Part shown: one piece after another, positions 6,057-6,377 of the stretch | Layout of the letters: every line of letters begins with the position of its first letter | How positions within the stretch are numbered: the first letter of the stretch is position 1 | Source: an uncultured Oscillospiraceae bacterium | GTDB lineage: Bacteria; Bacillota; Clostridia; Oscillospirales; Oscillospiraceae | Length of the DNA: 6,377 nt | Assembly (NCBI GenBank): GCA_900757415.1 | Contig: CAAENU010000176.1 | Location: forward strand, 1 to 6,377 | Direction of reading: 5' to 3' | Position numbers and translations under genes: made by a program | Notes under the pieces: model-generated | Databases searched by the model: none | What the model was told of the DNA's origin: nothing | The model's input: the letters and a program-made list of their open reading frames with translations, nothing else

Positions 6057-6377
6057 TCATTCCTCAAACAGGTACAGGAGGTATCCGTAGCCCTCGGCCT
6101 CCATTTTCGCGTAAGGCACGAAGCGGAGGGCGGCACTGTTGATGCAGTAGCGCACACCGTTGGGCGACTCCGGGTCGCCGGTGAACACATGGCCCAGATG
6201 GGAGTCACCGGCGCGGCTGCGCACCTCCGTGCGGCGCATGCCGTGGCTCAAGTCCTCCCGTTCCACCACGGCGGGGCCCTCGATGGGCTTTGTAAAGGCA
6301 GGCCAGCCGCAGCCGCTTTCAAACTTATCCGTAGAGGAGAACAGCGGCTCGCCGGTGACGATGTCCACATAGATGCC
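6057..6377 (-). CDS. msrB: Peptide methionine-R-sulfoxide reductase, MsrB domain (C-terminal part; gene runs off window)
   Basis: It reduces methionine-R-sulfoxide in proteins back to methionine, using thioredoxin as the usual reductant. The visible 106 C-terminal residues hold the family signature: GIYVDIVTGEPLF at the window edge, SGCGWPAF (C23, window numbering), RSRAGDSHLGHVF (53-65) and RYCINSAALRF (76-86). C78 is the catalytic cysteine. C23, 55 residues before it, sits where the resolving cysteine of Neisseria-type MsrB lies. H60, H63 and N80 match conserved active-site positions. The visible part lacks the second CxxC of zinc-type MsrB, so it is of the zinc-free Bacillus type. The frame continues past the window edge as Gly-Ile-Tyr-Val, so the GTG at 6368-6366 is internal, not the start. 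It could be a stand-alone MsrB or the end of an MsrA-MsrB fusion, which cannot be decided here. It is convergent with the surface protein gene. Confidence 0.95.
   Translation of the reverse strand, partial: GIYVDIVTGEPLFSSTDKFESGCGWPAFTKPIEGPAVVEREDLSHGMRRTEVRSRAGDSHLGHVFTGDPESPNGVRYCINSAALRFVPYAKMEAEGYGYLLYLFEE

Noticed and set aside
6366..6368. GTG as the start of the msr gene
   Set aside because: The three codons before it in the window read Gly-Ile-Tyr and fit the conserved GIYVD(I/V)VTGEPLF block of MsrB, so the protein continues upstream beyond the window.

Overview
The window looks like chromosomal DNA from a gut-type, fairly GC-rich Clostridia (Bacillota, probably Oscillospiraceae). 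The evidence is the AGGAGG ribosome binding sites, the PrsW-family protease, the multi-module surface protein with an InlB-like repeat and a TGD-type wall-sorting tail, and a Bacillus-type MsrB. The genus is inferred from protein style, not from a marker gene.

Left part (1-965, + strand): the 3' end of an unrecognised polytopic membrane protein gene overlaps, through a GTGA start/stop, a complete gene for a PrsW-family intramembrane metalloprotease with all four family motifs. A strong intrinsic terminator (981-1016) follows, then an AT-rich stretch with a possible weak promoter.

Centre (1127-5929, + strand): a two-gene unit. The first gene encodes an unrecognised 105-residue protein with two membrane segments and a strongly basic N-terminus. 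After 33 bases comes a 1483-residue secreted surface protein. That protein has a signal peptide, a Cys/His-rich head, an InlB-like repeat, a second Cys/His domain and three diverged copies of a module of about 200 residues. A putative Ig domain, five further beta-type modules, a Gly/Ser linker and a C-terminal repeat follow. It ends in a degenerate cell-wall sorting signal (SANTGD, hydrophobic segment, five arginines).

Right part (5930-6377): two hairpins, the second a probable bidirectional terminator, separate the surface protein gene from a convergent gene on the - strand. That gene is the C-terminal part of a methionine-R-sulfoxide reductase (MsrB domain), and it runs off the window.

How it may fit together: PrsW proteases are known to cleave membrane anti-sigma factors. 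Here one lies just upstream of a small two-pass membrane protein and a large surface protein, so a membrane-signalling circuit controlling the surface protein is a reasonable hypothesis. No sigma factor is visible, and the terminator separates the two units. The MsrB gene is probably unrelated housekeeping. I see no RNA genes, CRISPR arrays, insertion sequences or attachment sites.
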